A stretch of DNA of 64,000 bases from an uncultured Lachnotalea sp. (GTDB lineage: Bacteria > Bacillota > Clostridia > Lachnospirales > Lachnospiraceae). The notes beneath the pieces are model-generated. The model was not told where the DNA came from. It did no database searches and saw nothing but the letters and a program-made list of their open reading frames with translations. The position numbers and the translations under genes are program-made. The DNA lies in NCBI GenBank assembly GCA_947066815.1, contig CAMSZT010000014.1:1-64000 (forward strand), in the 5' to 3' direction. How positions within the stretch are numbered: the stretch's first letter is position 1; the number at the start of each line of letters is the position of its first letter. Shown piece by piece: positions 8,675 through 15,781 of the stretch.

Positions 8675-10372
8675 TCACAGCCCATACTTCTTGATCTTTC
8701 TGTAGAGGGTGGCCGGGCCGATCCCCAGGGCGTGGGCGGTCTCCTCCCGGGTAGAGCCGTTTCTCTCATATATCTCCAAAGCCCGTCTTATGTATTCCCG
8801 CTCCATCTCCTCCAGGGTCATTCCGACGGACGTCTGGCTGTCCATCACCGGCCGGATCTGCTCCGGCAGAAGCCCCGCCTGAATGGTGTCCGAATCCATC
8901 AGCATGTTCACCACGTACTCCATCGTATTTTTCAGTTCCTGAATATTCCCCGGCCAGTCGTAGGTCTCCACGATGCGCCAGAATTCATCGTCAATTTTCC
9001 GGATCGTCTTGTCAAGCCTTCTGGCGCACTCTCTAATGTAGGTGATCGCCATGGAGCGGATATCCTCCCTGCGGCTGCGCAGGGAAGGGACTTCGATGGG
9101 AATGACGCTGATCAGATAATACAGGCTGCTGTTAAAGGCTCCCTCCGCCGACATTTTTCGAAGGTCCCTCCTGGTCGTGGCAATGATGCGCAGGTTCACG
9201 GACCGCGTCTTTCTTGAACCGACACGGGAGAGCTTCTTGGTCTCGATCATCTGCACGAACAGCTCCTGTATCTCCAGGGGCAGGCCCTCGATGTTGTGCA
9301 GCACCAGGGTTCCGCCGCCGGCCGCCTCGATGCGCCCCGCCTTCCCGGAAGGGGAGGCGACGCCAAACAGGTACTTCTCCGCATTGGTCCTGGGGAGGGT
9401 GGGACAGTCGATGATGACCAGCGGCTTTTCGTTCCGGTCGCTCTCGTCGTGGATCGCACAGGCATACAGCTTTTTGTTTAACCCGTCCTCCGCATGGATC
9501 AGAACGCAGGAGGGGGATTTTGCCGCGATCTCGATTTTCGTGCGCAGGCTCTGCATTGCCTTTGAATTCCCGACAATGGACTGGAACGAAGAAACCTTAT
9601 TCTGGGAAGCCCGGAGCTTTTTAATGTCCGAGAAGAAGAGCACGGTACCGTATTCCCCCAGGTTCAGCTTGTGGGCGCTGCCGGCCACCAGGAGCTTTTC
9701 CTCCCCCTGCGTCAGTTCAAACTCCTCAAACTGATTGATGGAGACACCCGTGGAGCGGATCTCGATGGGAAATTGCTCAAAGTCATAGAACTGCTCCCTC
9801 AAAATACTCTTTCCCATCTTGTTGATCTGGGAAATCCGGTTATCCTGGTTCAGGATCATGACGCCGGATTCGTACTGCTCAAATACGGATTCCATGAGCA
9901 TGATCAGCGCCTTGTCCCGCTGGTTCTCCATCAGCTGCATCGCTTCGTAGCCGATCAGGTCCGCGATCTTCTCCAAAAACTCCAGATAGATCTGCGGGTC
10001 CGCCAGGATCTTTTCCTCCGAATCCGCCTTCTCCGCCACGAAGCCGAGGGTTCCCAATATCTCATAGTTGGCGATGATCGGCGTCCACATCTCCACGCTC
10101 TCCTTACACCGGCTTCGATAGGTGCAGTTTTGACAGCCGGGATGGCCGGCCGGCTCCAGCATGATCTGCGACTGCCCCGTTTCCAGCGCAGAATGAGCGA
10201 TGTGCCCCACCTCCGCACAATTCTCCCCCACGTCGTCCCTCCAGTCTCCCCCCACGTAGAGGACCCGGATCATCTCATTGTCGATGATGGATACGGCGGA
10301 ATCCGTTATATTTGAGATAATTTCCGAGTAACGAACAAGAGAGGGCTTCATTTCCGATAGTATATTGTTCAT
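8675..10372 (-). CDS. Enhancer-binding-protein-like regulator with degenerate AAA+ domain
   Basis: About 565 residues with the layout of a sigma-54 activator. An N-terminal sensor region contains the cysteine motif CQNCTYRSRC (residues 80-89), then come a PAS-like region (about 165-250), an AAA+ module (about 265-490) and a Fis-type helix-turn-helix at the end (HALGIGPATLYRKIKKYGL). The AAA+ motifs are eroded. The Walker A position reads HAEDGLNKK instead of GESGTGKE, the GAFTGA loop is absent (LFGVASPSGKAGRIEA), and the Walker B position reads LVLHNIEGLP instead of LFLDEI. WPGNIQEL and SLRSRREDI persist, so fold and DNA binding are probably kept while ATP hydrolysis and sigma-54 contact are not. 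Start at 10372 has AAGGAG six bases before it. It is divergent from the transporter-asparaginase pair, its likely target. Confidence 0.85.
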   Translation of the reverse strand: MNNILSEMKPSLVRYSEIISNITDSAVSIIDNEMIRVLYVGGDWRDDVGENCAEVGHIAHSALETGQSQIMLEPAGHPGCQNCTYRSRCKESVEMWTPIIANYEILGTLGFVAEKADSEEKILADPQIYLEFLEKIADLIGYEAMQLMENQRDKALIMLMESVFEQYESGVMILNQDNRISQINKMGKSILREQFYDFEQFPIEIRSTGVSINQFEEFELTQGEEKLLVAGSAHKLNLGEYGTVLFFSDIKKLRASQNKVSSFQSIVGNSKAMQSLRTKIEIAAKSPSCVLIHAEDGLNKKLYACAIHDESDRNEKPLVIIDCPTLPRTNAEKYLFGVASPSGKAGRIEAAGGGTLVLHNIEGLPLEIQELFVQMIETKKLSRVGSRKTRSVNLRIIATTRRDLRKMSAEGAFNSSLYYLISVIPIEVPSLRSRREDIRSMAITYIRECARRLDKTIRKIDDEFWRIVETYDWPGNIQELKNTMEYVVNMLMDSDTIQAGLLPEQIRPVMDSQTSVGMTLEEMEREYIRRALEIYERNGSTREETAHALGIGPATLYRKIKKYGL

Positions 10373-10514
10373 AACAGCTCCTTTTCCACAATCCGGTCGA
10401 TCAAGGCAGCGGCACATATTAAAACAGTGTAACATGAAAGCATCGGAAATTCAAATATAAAAATTCGTGAATATGCACAGTTTCAGCCGCAAAATTCCGT
10501 TTTGTTTTATTCAA

Positions 10515-10616
10515 CTCTCATTTTGATACCTCCCTCTCAAAATGAGAGTCCGGGAAAATACAAGAGAACTGCACAAATCCGGGAAAAATCGACGGCCCCC
10601 ACTCTCAAAATGAGAG
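10515..10616 (+). promoter_or_regulatory. Three copies of a 15-bp palindromic operator
   Basis: The palindrome CTCTCAAAATGAGAG occurs exactly at 10534-10548 and 10602-10616. A third, degenerate copy in the opposite reading (CTCTCATTTTGATAC) is at 10515-10529. Start-to-start spacings are 19 and 68 bp. The three lie within the 374-bp gap between the degenerate activator gene and the transporter gene, upstream of a good sigma-70-type promoter. Their number, symmetry and position suit a dimeric Fis-type activator such as the divergently encoded one; binding is inferred. Confidence 0.65.
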
Positions 10617-10649
10617 AGAACGGCCAAAAAACGGGAGCTTTCCATGACA

Positions 10650-10678
10650 TTGTACGATTTACCCAAAAAATGTAAAAT
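10650..10678 (+). promoter_or_regulatory. Sigma-70-type promoter for transporter-asparaginase operon
   Basis: TTGTAC (10650-10655), a 17-bp spacer and TAAAAT (10673-10678) lie about 70 bp before the transporter start. The nearest palindromic operator ends 33 bp upstream of the -35. No sigma-54-type GG-N10-GC element was seen in the gap, in keeping with the loss of the GAFTGA loop in the neighbouring activator. Confidence 0.6.
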
Positions 10679-10746
10679 AGACCTGCGTTTAGAGGATATA
10701 TCCCACAAAGCTACTCTGTAACGAAAAAAAGTCAGGAGGATTTAAC

Positions 10747-12174
10747 ATGCAGAAAAAGACACCCAGTTTGCTTCAGGCCGTCATTGTATTGGGCGGATTT
10801 TTGATCATGGCATTTCTGTGCAACAAATTCGGGATCGAGATCCATCTCGCAATTCTGGCAGCCTGGTTTTTGGCCATGGCCGTGGGAAAGATCAACGGCC
10901 ATTCCTACGGGGAAATGGAACACGCTCTCTGCAAGGGCATTTATGACGGAATGAGCGCCGTTCTGATCATGCTGGTCATCGGCGCACTGGTCGGGACCTG
11001 GATCTCCGGCGGCATCGTCCCCAGCCTGATCTACTATGGACTAAAGATCATCCACCCGTCCATCTTCTTATTGGCGACCCTCATCCTGTGCAGCATCACC
11101 TCCCTCGCCACCGGCACCTCCTGGGGCACGGCAGGCACGGCCGGGATCGCCATGATGGGAATCGGCGCGGGCCTTGGCATCCCGGCCCCCATCACCGCCG
11201 GCGCAGTGCTCTCCGGCGCATACTTCGGCGATAAGCTGTCTCCCATCTCCGACAGCTGCGTCCTGTCCTCCGCCATGGCCGACATCGACGTGGTGGAACA
11301 CGTGAAAGGGATCATGCCCACCACCTTCATCGGGTACGCCCTTGCGGCGATCGCCTTCACCATCGCCGGCTTCGTGCTGGGCGGCGGTGTCGCGGACATG
11401 TCCCAGGTGGAGGGCGTCATGGTTTCCCTGCAGGAGAATTTCAACATCAGCCTCCTGTCCTTCATTCCCATGATCGTCGTCATCGGCCTGCTGATCCTGA
11501 AAATGCCCTCCCTCCCGGTCATCACCCTGGGTGCGGGCCTCGGCATCGTGTGGGGGATCGTCTTTCAGGGCCTGGAGCCGATCAAGGCCATCTCCACGGC
11601 ATGGACACAGTTGGAGATGAACACGGGCGTGGAATTTATTGATTCCCTGTTAAGCCGCGGCGGCATCAACAGCATGCTCTGGTCCATCGCCATCATCATC
11701 ATGGGACTCGGCTTCGGCGGCCTTCTGGACGAGGTGGGCATCATCAAGGCCATCGCCCAGAGAGTCTACCCGCTGATCAAAAACGGCGGAACCCTCACCA
11801 TCTTCACGATCATCGTCGGATTCTTGGGATGCCTGCTGGGCAGCGCCATGTACGTGTCCCTCGTCCTGACTCCGAAGATCATGGCCGACAAGTACGACGA
11901 GATGAAATACAGCCGCAGGATCCTGTCACGAAATGCGGAGATCGGCGGGACCCTCACCGCAGGCATGGTGCCCTGGAGCGACAACGGGATCTACATGGCC
12001 ACGATCCTGGGCGTGGCGACGATCGAGTACATCCCCTACATGTGGTTTAACTTTGCCTGCATCGTGATCGCGGTCATCTTTGGCTTTACCGGCTTCTGCA
12101 TGTGGGACAACAAAAACGACGATAAGATCCGAAACAGCCTGAAAAACCAAAAACTGGAAGAAGCGGAGGGATGA
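10747..12174 (+). CDS. NhaC-family Na+/H+ antiporter-type transporter
   Basis: Integral membrane transporter of 475 residues with about 11-12 hydrophobic segments. It belongs to the NhaC/ArsB superfamily: SLATGTSWGTAGTAGIA near residue 125 and SGAYFGDKLSPISDSCVL near 160 are characteristic. AGGAGG lies seven bases before the ATG. Known members exchange Na+ for H+ or, as in MleN, malate for lactate with Na+. Because it shares an operon with asparaginase (5 bp gap) and lies in an aspartate/malate catabolic region, an amino-acid or dicarboxylate substrate is possible, but the sequence alone does not decide this. Confidence 0.85.
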   Translation: MQKKTPSLLQAVIVLGGFLIMAFLCNKFGIEIHLAILAAWFLAMAVGKINGHSYGEMEHALCKGIYDGMSAVLIMLVIGALVGTWISGGIVPSLIYYGLKIIHPSIFLLATLILCSITSLATGTSWGTAGTAGIAMMGIGAGLGIPAPITAGAVLSGAYFGDKLSPISDSCVLSSAMADIDVVEHVKGIMPTTFIGYALAAIAFTIAGFVLGGGVADMSQVEGVMVSLQENFNISLLSFIPMIVVIGLLILKMPSLPVITLGAGLGIVWGIVFQGLEPIKAISTAWTQLEMNTGVEFIDSLLSRGGINSMLWSIAIIIMGLGFGGLLDEVGIIKAIAQRVYPLIKNGGTLTIFTIIVGFLGCLLGSAMYVSLVLTPKIMADKYDEMKYSRRILSRNAEIGGTLTAGMVPWSDNGIYMATILGVATIEYIPYMWFNFACIVIAVIFGFTGFCMWDNKNDDKIRNSLKNQKLEEAEG

Positions 12175-12179
12175 GATCA

Positions 12180-13196
12180 ATGAAAAAAATACTCTTGATC
12201 GCTACCGGGGGCACGATCGCCTCCTCAGAATCCGAAGACGGACTGACGCCGTCCATCGACGTGAAGCAGCTTTTATCCTACATTCCGGAAATCGAGTCGA
12301 TCTGCCATCTGGAGGGCGTGTCCATCATGAGCGTGGACAGCACCAACATGAACCCCTCCCTGATGGTAAAGATCGCACAGGCGGTCTACGACCATTATGA
12401 GGATTACGACGGCTTCGTGGTCAGCCACGGCACGGACACCATGGCCTACACCGCGGCCGCCCTCACCTACATGCTTGGCAATCTGGAGAAGCCTGTCGTG
12501 GTCACGGGCTCCCAGATCCCCATTGAAGCGCTGTACACGGACGCCAAGAAAAATCTCTCCGATGCGATCCGTTTCGCCTGCGAGGACATCGTGGGCATTT
12601 ACATCGCCTTCGACGGCTCCATCATCAGCGGCACCCACGCCATGAAAGTGAAGACCAGAAGCGCAGACGCCTTCAAGAGCATCAACTTCCCCATCATTGC
12701 GGAAATCAAGCTGGGACGGATCACCTACAACCAGGCGCTGACCTACGGCGACCACTGGGAGAAGCTAAAACCTCAGGTCACGGGAAAAATCACCGTCGAA
12801 ACGAACCTGTGCCCGGACATCTTCGTCCTGAAGATCTTCCCGGGCATCGGAACCGAGATTTTCGACTTCATCAAAACCCACTATAAGGGCGTCATCATCG
12901 AGAGCTTCGGCATCGGCGGGATCCCCAACGTGGACCACGACATCGTGTCCAAGGTCCACGAGCTGGTGGAAGCCGGTCTTGCCGTCGTGATCACCACCCA
13001 GTGCGTCTACGAGGGGATCGACCTCGACATCTACGAGGTCGGCCAGAAGCTCGCCAGGCAGAATGCCATCGTGGCCGGCGACATGACCACCGAGTCCCTC
13101 GTGATGAAGCTCATGTGGGCCCTGGGCAACTTCGGGCAGGTCAGCGACGTGAAAAAATACATGGAAACGCCCGTCTTTGCAGACAGAAGCTATTGA
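12180..13196 (+). CDS. ansA: L-asparaginase (type I, cytoplasmic)
   Basis: Hydrolyses L-asparagine to aspartate and ammonia. Both asparaginase signatures are present: ATGGTIAS at the N-terminus, holding the nucleophilic threonine, and VVSHGTDTMAYTA near residue 80 with the second Thr-Asp pair; the lysine in AMKVKTRSADAF also fits. There is no signal peptide, so the enzyme should be cytoplasmic. Start at 12180 is preferred over the ATG at 12171 because GGAGGG is then nine bases away. It is the second gene of the operon with the transporter. Its product aspartate feeds aspartase, fumarase and malic enzyme encoded leftward at 3261-7349. Confidence 0.93.
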   Translation: MKKILLIATGGTIASSESEDGLTPSIDVKQLLSYIPEIESICHLEGVSIMSVDSTNMNPSLMVKIAQAVYDHYEDYDGFVVSHGTDTMAYTAAALTYMLGNLEKPVVVTGSQIPIEALYTDAKKNLSDAIRFACEDIVGIYIAFDGSIISGTHAMKVKTRSADAFKSINFPIIAEIKLGRITYNQALTYGDHWEKLKPQVTGKITVETNLCPDIFVLKIFPGIGTEIFDFIKTHYKGVIIESFGIGGIPNVDHDIVSKVHELVEAGLAVVITTQCVYEGIDLDIYEVGQKLARQNAIVAGDMTTESLVMKLMWALGNFGQVSDVKKYMETPVFADRSY

Positions 13197-13232
13197 TTGC
13201 TCTTAAGGGGCATGTAAACCAACGGATGTTGA

Positions 13233-13279
13233 AACCTCCAGACTGACGTGAGACAGAATCCCTCAGTTTGGAGGTTTTT
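13233..13279 (+). terminator. Rho-independent terminator of asparaginase operon
   Basis: AACCTCCAGACTGA (13233-13246) pairs with TCAGTTTGGAGGTT ending at 13276, with one G-T pair, and the stem is followed by a run of five T. It lies about 37 bp after the asparaginase stop. Confidence 0.8.
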
Positions 13280-13311
13280 CCCCGGGTCCTGGGTTCTTCC
13301 TGTATCTCCCA

Positions 13312-13423
13312 CTATGCCCTGTTTTTCTCCACATCCGGAAGAAATTTCTCCCACTTATCCTCATAATCCGCAAAACATTTGGGACAGACTTTCCCCGTCA
13401 CGTCATAGTGGCAGATGATGTCC
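13312..13423 (-). pseudogene. 3' fragment of an N-acetylmuramoyl-L-alanine amidase gene
   Basis: Directly behind the gatD stop codon, the minus strand continues as about 37 in-frame codons ending in TAG. These match the C-terminus of the intact amidase encoded at 18016-18849 (for example CHYDVTGKVCPKCFADYEDK here against RHYDVTGKSCPKYFVDYEDK there), with high nucleotide similarity. There is no start codon and nothing of the amidase upstream. It is a broken duplicate, or the remains of a second amidase gene deleted up to the gatD stop. Confidence 0.8.
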
Positions 13424-14149
13424 TTATCGCACCGCCATATACCGGTTGGCCCGGTACTCCGCTTCGTCGGAAAGGGGGGGAAGTCTTACTCCGGCCCCAT
13501 ATTTTTGTTTCAGCGCCTGCCCGATCAGGCGATCGCCAAGCTCCGGATTCTTGGAAAGCAGCGGTCCGTGGAGGTAAGTGCCGATCACATTTTTATAGAG
13601 CACCCCCTCGTAGCCGGAATCCCCCGTGTTGCCAAAGCCCTTGATCACCCTCCCGAAGGGCCTCGCTCCTTTGATGAACGTCCGGCCGCCGTGATTTTCA
13701 AAACCCACCACCGGCGAGGAGGCAAGAGGACTTTTCAGGATCACGTTTCCCGTCAATCGTTTCGGCCTCCATTCGGTATGGATATCCAGGAGCCTCAGCC
13801 CTTCCAGTGTCCCTTTTTCCGTCCTGTAATCATTCCCCAGAAGCTGATATCCGCCGCAGACGGCCAGGAGAACCCCGTTTTCCTCCACGTACCGGACGAT
13901 GGCTTTTCGATTTTCCAAAAGATACCTGCCGGCAATGGCCTGCTCTCTGTCGGATCCTCCGCCAAGAAGCAGAATGTCCACCCCGGACAAGTCCAGGCAT
14001 TCCCCCGCATAAAAGGAGACCGTCTCTGCCTCCATGCCTCTCCACAAAAGCCGCTTTTCCAGACATCTCACATTTCCCCTGTCCCCGTAAAGATTCAGTA
14101 ACTCCGGATATAAGCATCCGATGGTCAGCTTCCACTTCAATTCCTCCAC
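13424..14149 (-). CDS. gatD: Lipid II isoglutaminyl synthase, glutaminase subunit GatD
   Basis: CobB/CobQ-like class I glutamine amidotransferase of about 240 residues. It supplies ammonia to MurT, which amidates the D-glutamate of lipid II to isoglutamine. It has the nucleophilic cysteine in LLAVCGGYQLLG and the catalytic histidine in IGTYLHGPLL, and the N-terminus (LTIGCLYPELLNLYGDRGN) is typical of GatD. It overlaps the end of murT by 13 bp, as in other Firmicutes. The start reads GTG at 14149; a TTG at 14140 has the better-placed AAGGAG, so the exact N-terminus is uncertain by three residues. Confidence 0.9.
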   Translation of the reverse strand: MEELKWKLTIGCLYPELLNLYGDRGNVRCLEKRLLWRGMEAETVSFYAGECLDLSGVDILLLGGGSDREQAIAGRYLLENRKAIVRYVEENGVLLAVCGGYQLLGNDYRTEKGTLEGLRLLDIHTEWRPKRLTGNVILKSPLASSPVVGFENHGGRTFIKGARPFGRVIKGFGNTGDSGYEGVLYKNVIGTYLHGPLLSKNPELGDRLIGQALKQKYGAGVRLPPLSDEAEYRANRYMAVR

Positions 14150-15501
14150 TCTCCTTTCTCCGTCCTCCTAAGCTTACTCAAAAGCCTGCCCGTCCGGTAC
14201 AGACCGGAATAATTGACGATCACATAGAGATTTCCCGTCCCGGTCCGCAGAAGCTCCCGGATGGGTTTTAACAATTCCTCCGAGACCAGGCAGGGAATGT
14301 TTTCATATTTCAGTCTCACCTCCATGTCATAGCGCCGGCTCCCGGTAACCACCACCGTTTTCACTTCTGTCCCCAAGAGCCGCTCAAACTCCACGTCCCA
14401 GAGCCAGGAGACATCCCGTCCGTCCGGAACCTCGTCGTTGATCTGGAATACCAGATCCTTCGGCTCCGGATCCTGGGCCAGAAGAGCCAGCTTCTGCTGA
14501 AACCCCACCGGATTTTTTGCCAGGTGAAGCTGCACCCTGGAATCCCCGATCAAAAACACCGGCTCCCTGCGGTTTCCATAATCAAAACCAGCCACGCCTT
14601 CCCTGAAATGCCCCATGGGCGCCTGCGACTCCCGGAGGGCACTGTAGGCGGCAAGGGTATTATACACCTCATAAGGAGAGCAGGTCCTTGCCAAAACCGG
14701 CCGGCCATTGAGCGCAAAGGAGTACCAGTTTTCCAACCGCCTGATATCCGAGGCCGTGTATCTGGGTTCCGGCCGGCCAAAGCCACAGCCGGGACAGCGG
14801 TAGTCCCCAAGCTGTCCGTACTGGATCCTCCTGTATTCCAGCCTGCTCCCACAAAACCAGCAAAAGCTTCCCTCTCTGTTTCCGGATTGAAACGCTTCCC
14901 CGCAAAAAGTTTCCTCAATTCCATAAGCCGCCTGCGGATTTTCGCATCGGATGGCAATCCGCCTTAGAAGACAGTCGTCCCCGTTGTAAATGACCTTTGC
15001 ATTTTTCACGAGACGAAGCGCCCCCTCCAGCCTCTCCAAAGTCCGGTCCACTTCACCGGAACGGTCCAGTTGATCCCGAAAAATATTGGTGAGAATCACC
15101 ACGTCCGGCTTCATCTGCCCAAGGATCTCCTCCGCCGCCAGCTCGTCCACCTCCAGGCAGGCGTAGTCTGCGGTAAGCCTTCCGGTAAACCCGGCCGCCT
15201 CCACAAAAGCGGAAAGCACCCCTGCCGGCAGATTCGCTCCGGTCCGATTGCAGACCACCTGCTCTCCTTCCCGCTCCAGGCATTCACAGATCATACGGTT
15301 GACCGTCGTCTTCCCATTGGTCCCCGTCACCACGAACACGTCCTTCTCCACCATACCGGAAAGCAGGGACAGAAGGTCCGGCATCAAAAATCCCGCCACG
15401 GTCCCCGGAAGCACAGCCCCCTTCCCCCGCCCGAAAAGCCGGCTCATGGAACCTGCCAGCTTTCCAAGCATGATCGCCAGGTAAAATCTCAGCCTTCTCA
15501 T
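14137..15501 (-). CDS. murT: Lipid II isoglutaminyl synthase, ligase subunit MurT
   Basis: Mur-ligase-like protein of 454 residues that, with GatD, amidates the second peptide residue of lipid II on the inner face of the membrane. The ATP-binding loop VVTGTNGKTTVNR lies near residue 60. An inserted four-cysteine zinc ribbon (CWFCG, then CPGCGF, about residues 215-240) is characteristic of MurT, and a C-terminal DUF1727-type part follows. AAAGGAG lies nine bases before the ATG. murT and gatD form a two-gene operon. The only nearby cell-wall genes are an amidase and its fragment. Confidence 0.92.
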   Translation of the reverse strand: MRRLRFYLAIMLGKLAGSMSRLFGRGKGAVLPGTVAGFLMPDLLSLLSGMVEKDVFVVTGTNGKTTVNRMICECLEREGEQVVCNRTGANLPAGVLSAFVEAAGFTGRLTADYACLEVDELAAEEILGQMKPDVVILTNIFRDQLDRSGEVDRTLERLEGALRLVKNAKVIYNGDDCLLRRIAIRCENPQAAYGIEETFCGEAFQSGNREGSFCWFCGSRLEYRRIQYGQLGDYRCPGCGFGRPEPRYTASDIRRLENWYSFALNGRPVLARTCSPYEVYNTLAAYSALRESQAPMGHFREGVAGFDYGNRREPVFLIGDSRVQLHLAKNPVGFQQKLALLAQDPEPKDLVFQINDEVPDGRDVSWLWDVEFERLLGTEVKTVVVTGSRRYDMEVRLKYENIPCLVSEELLKPIRELLRTGTGNLYVIVNYSGLYRTGRLLSKLRRTEKGEWRN

Positions 15502-15616
15502 GCCGCGTTTCTCCTTTCTAATATAATTCTTATATCTTAGGGAAGTTTACGACAAGCAGAGCGTCTCCGCAACAAATCTGCCCCAACAACAGCTTTCGTG
15601 CCTGAATACAACAAAT

Positions 15617-15763
15617 ATGAATAAAACGGGCAAACCCTATGCAGCCGAGCTGAACCGACTGTTAAACCGTCTGGAACAAGAATACGGGTACTCCGAACTG
15701 GATGCGTTCCTCGTCCTCAAAGACATCCTGGCCCTCGTCTGGAAAAGCCGGAAAAGCAGGTAG
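15617..15763 (+). CDS. Small open reading frame of unknown function (weak)
   Basis: A 48-codon frame in the 280-bp gap between murT and the sensor kinase at 15782. It encodes a helical-looking, basic-ended peptide (AELNRLLNRLEQEYGY in the middle, WKSRKSR at the end). The frame is open upstream without a stop back to about 15527, and no Shine-Dalgarno sequence precedes the ATG. It could therefore be a remnant of a longer gene rather than a working small gene. No family is recognised. The rest of the gap shows no other gene. Confidence 0.25.
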   Translation: MNKTGKPYAAELNRLLNRLEQEYGYSELDAFLVLKDILALVWKSRKSR

Positions 15764-15781
15764 AATCCCGGCCGAATCACC

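Noticed and set aside
10617-10746. Sigma-54 promoter expected near an enhancer-binding-type regulator
   Set aside because: No GG-N10-GC element was found; a good sigma-70-type promoter is present instead.
13408-13644. Plus-strand open frame at the gatD 3' end
   Set aside because: It overlaps gatD and the amidase fragment antisense and has no supporting features.
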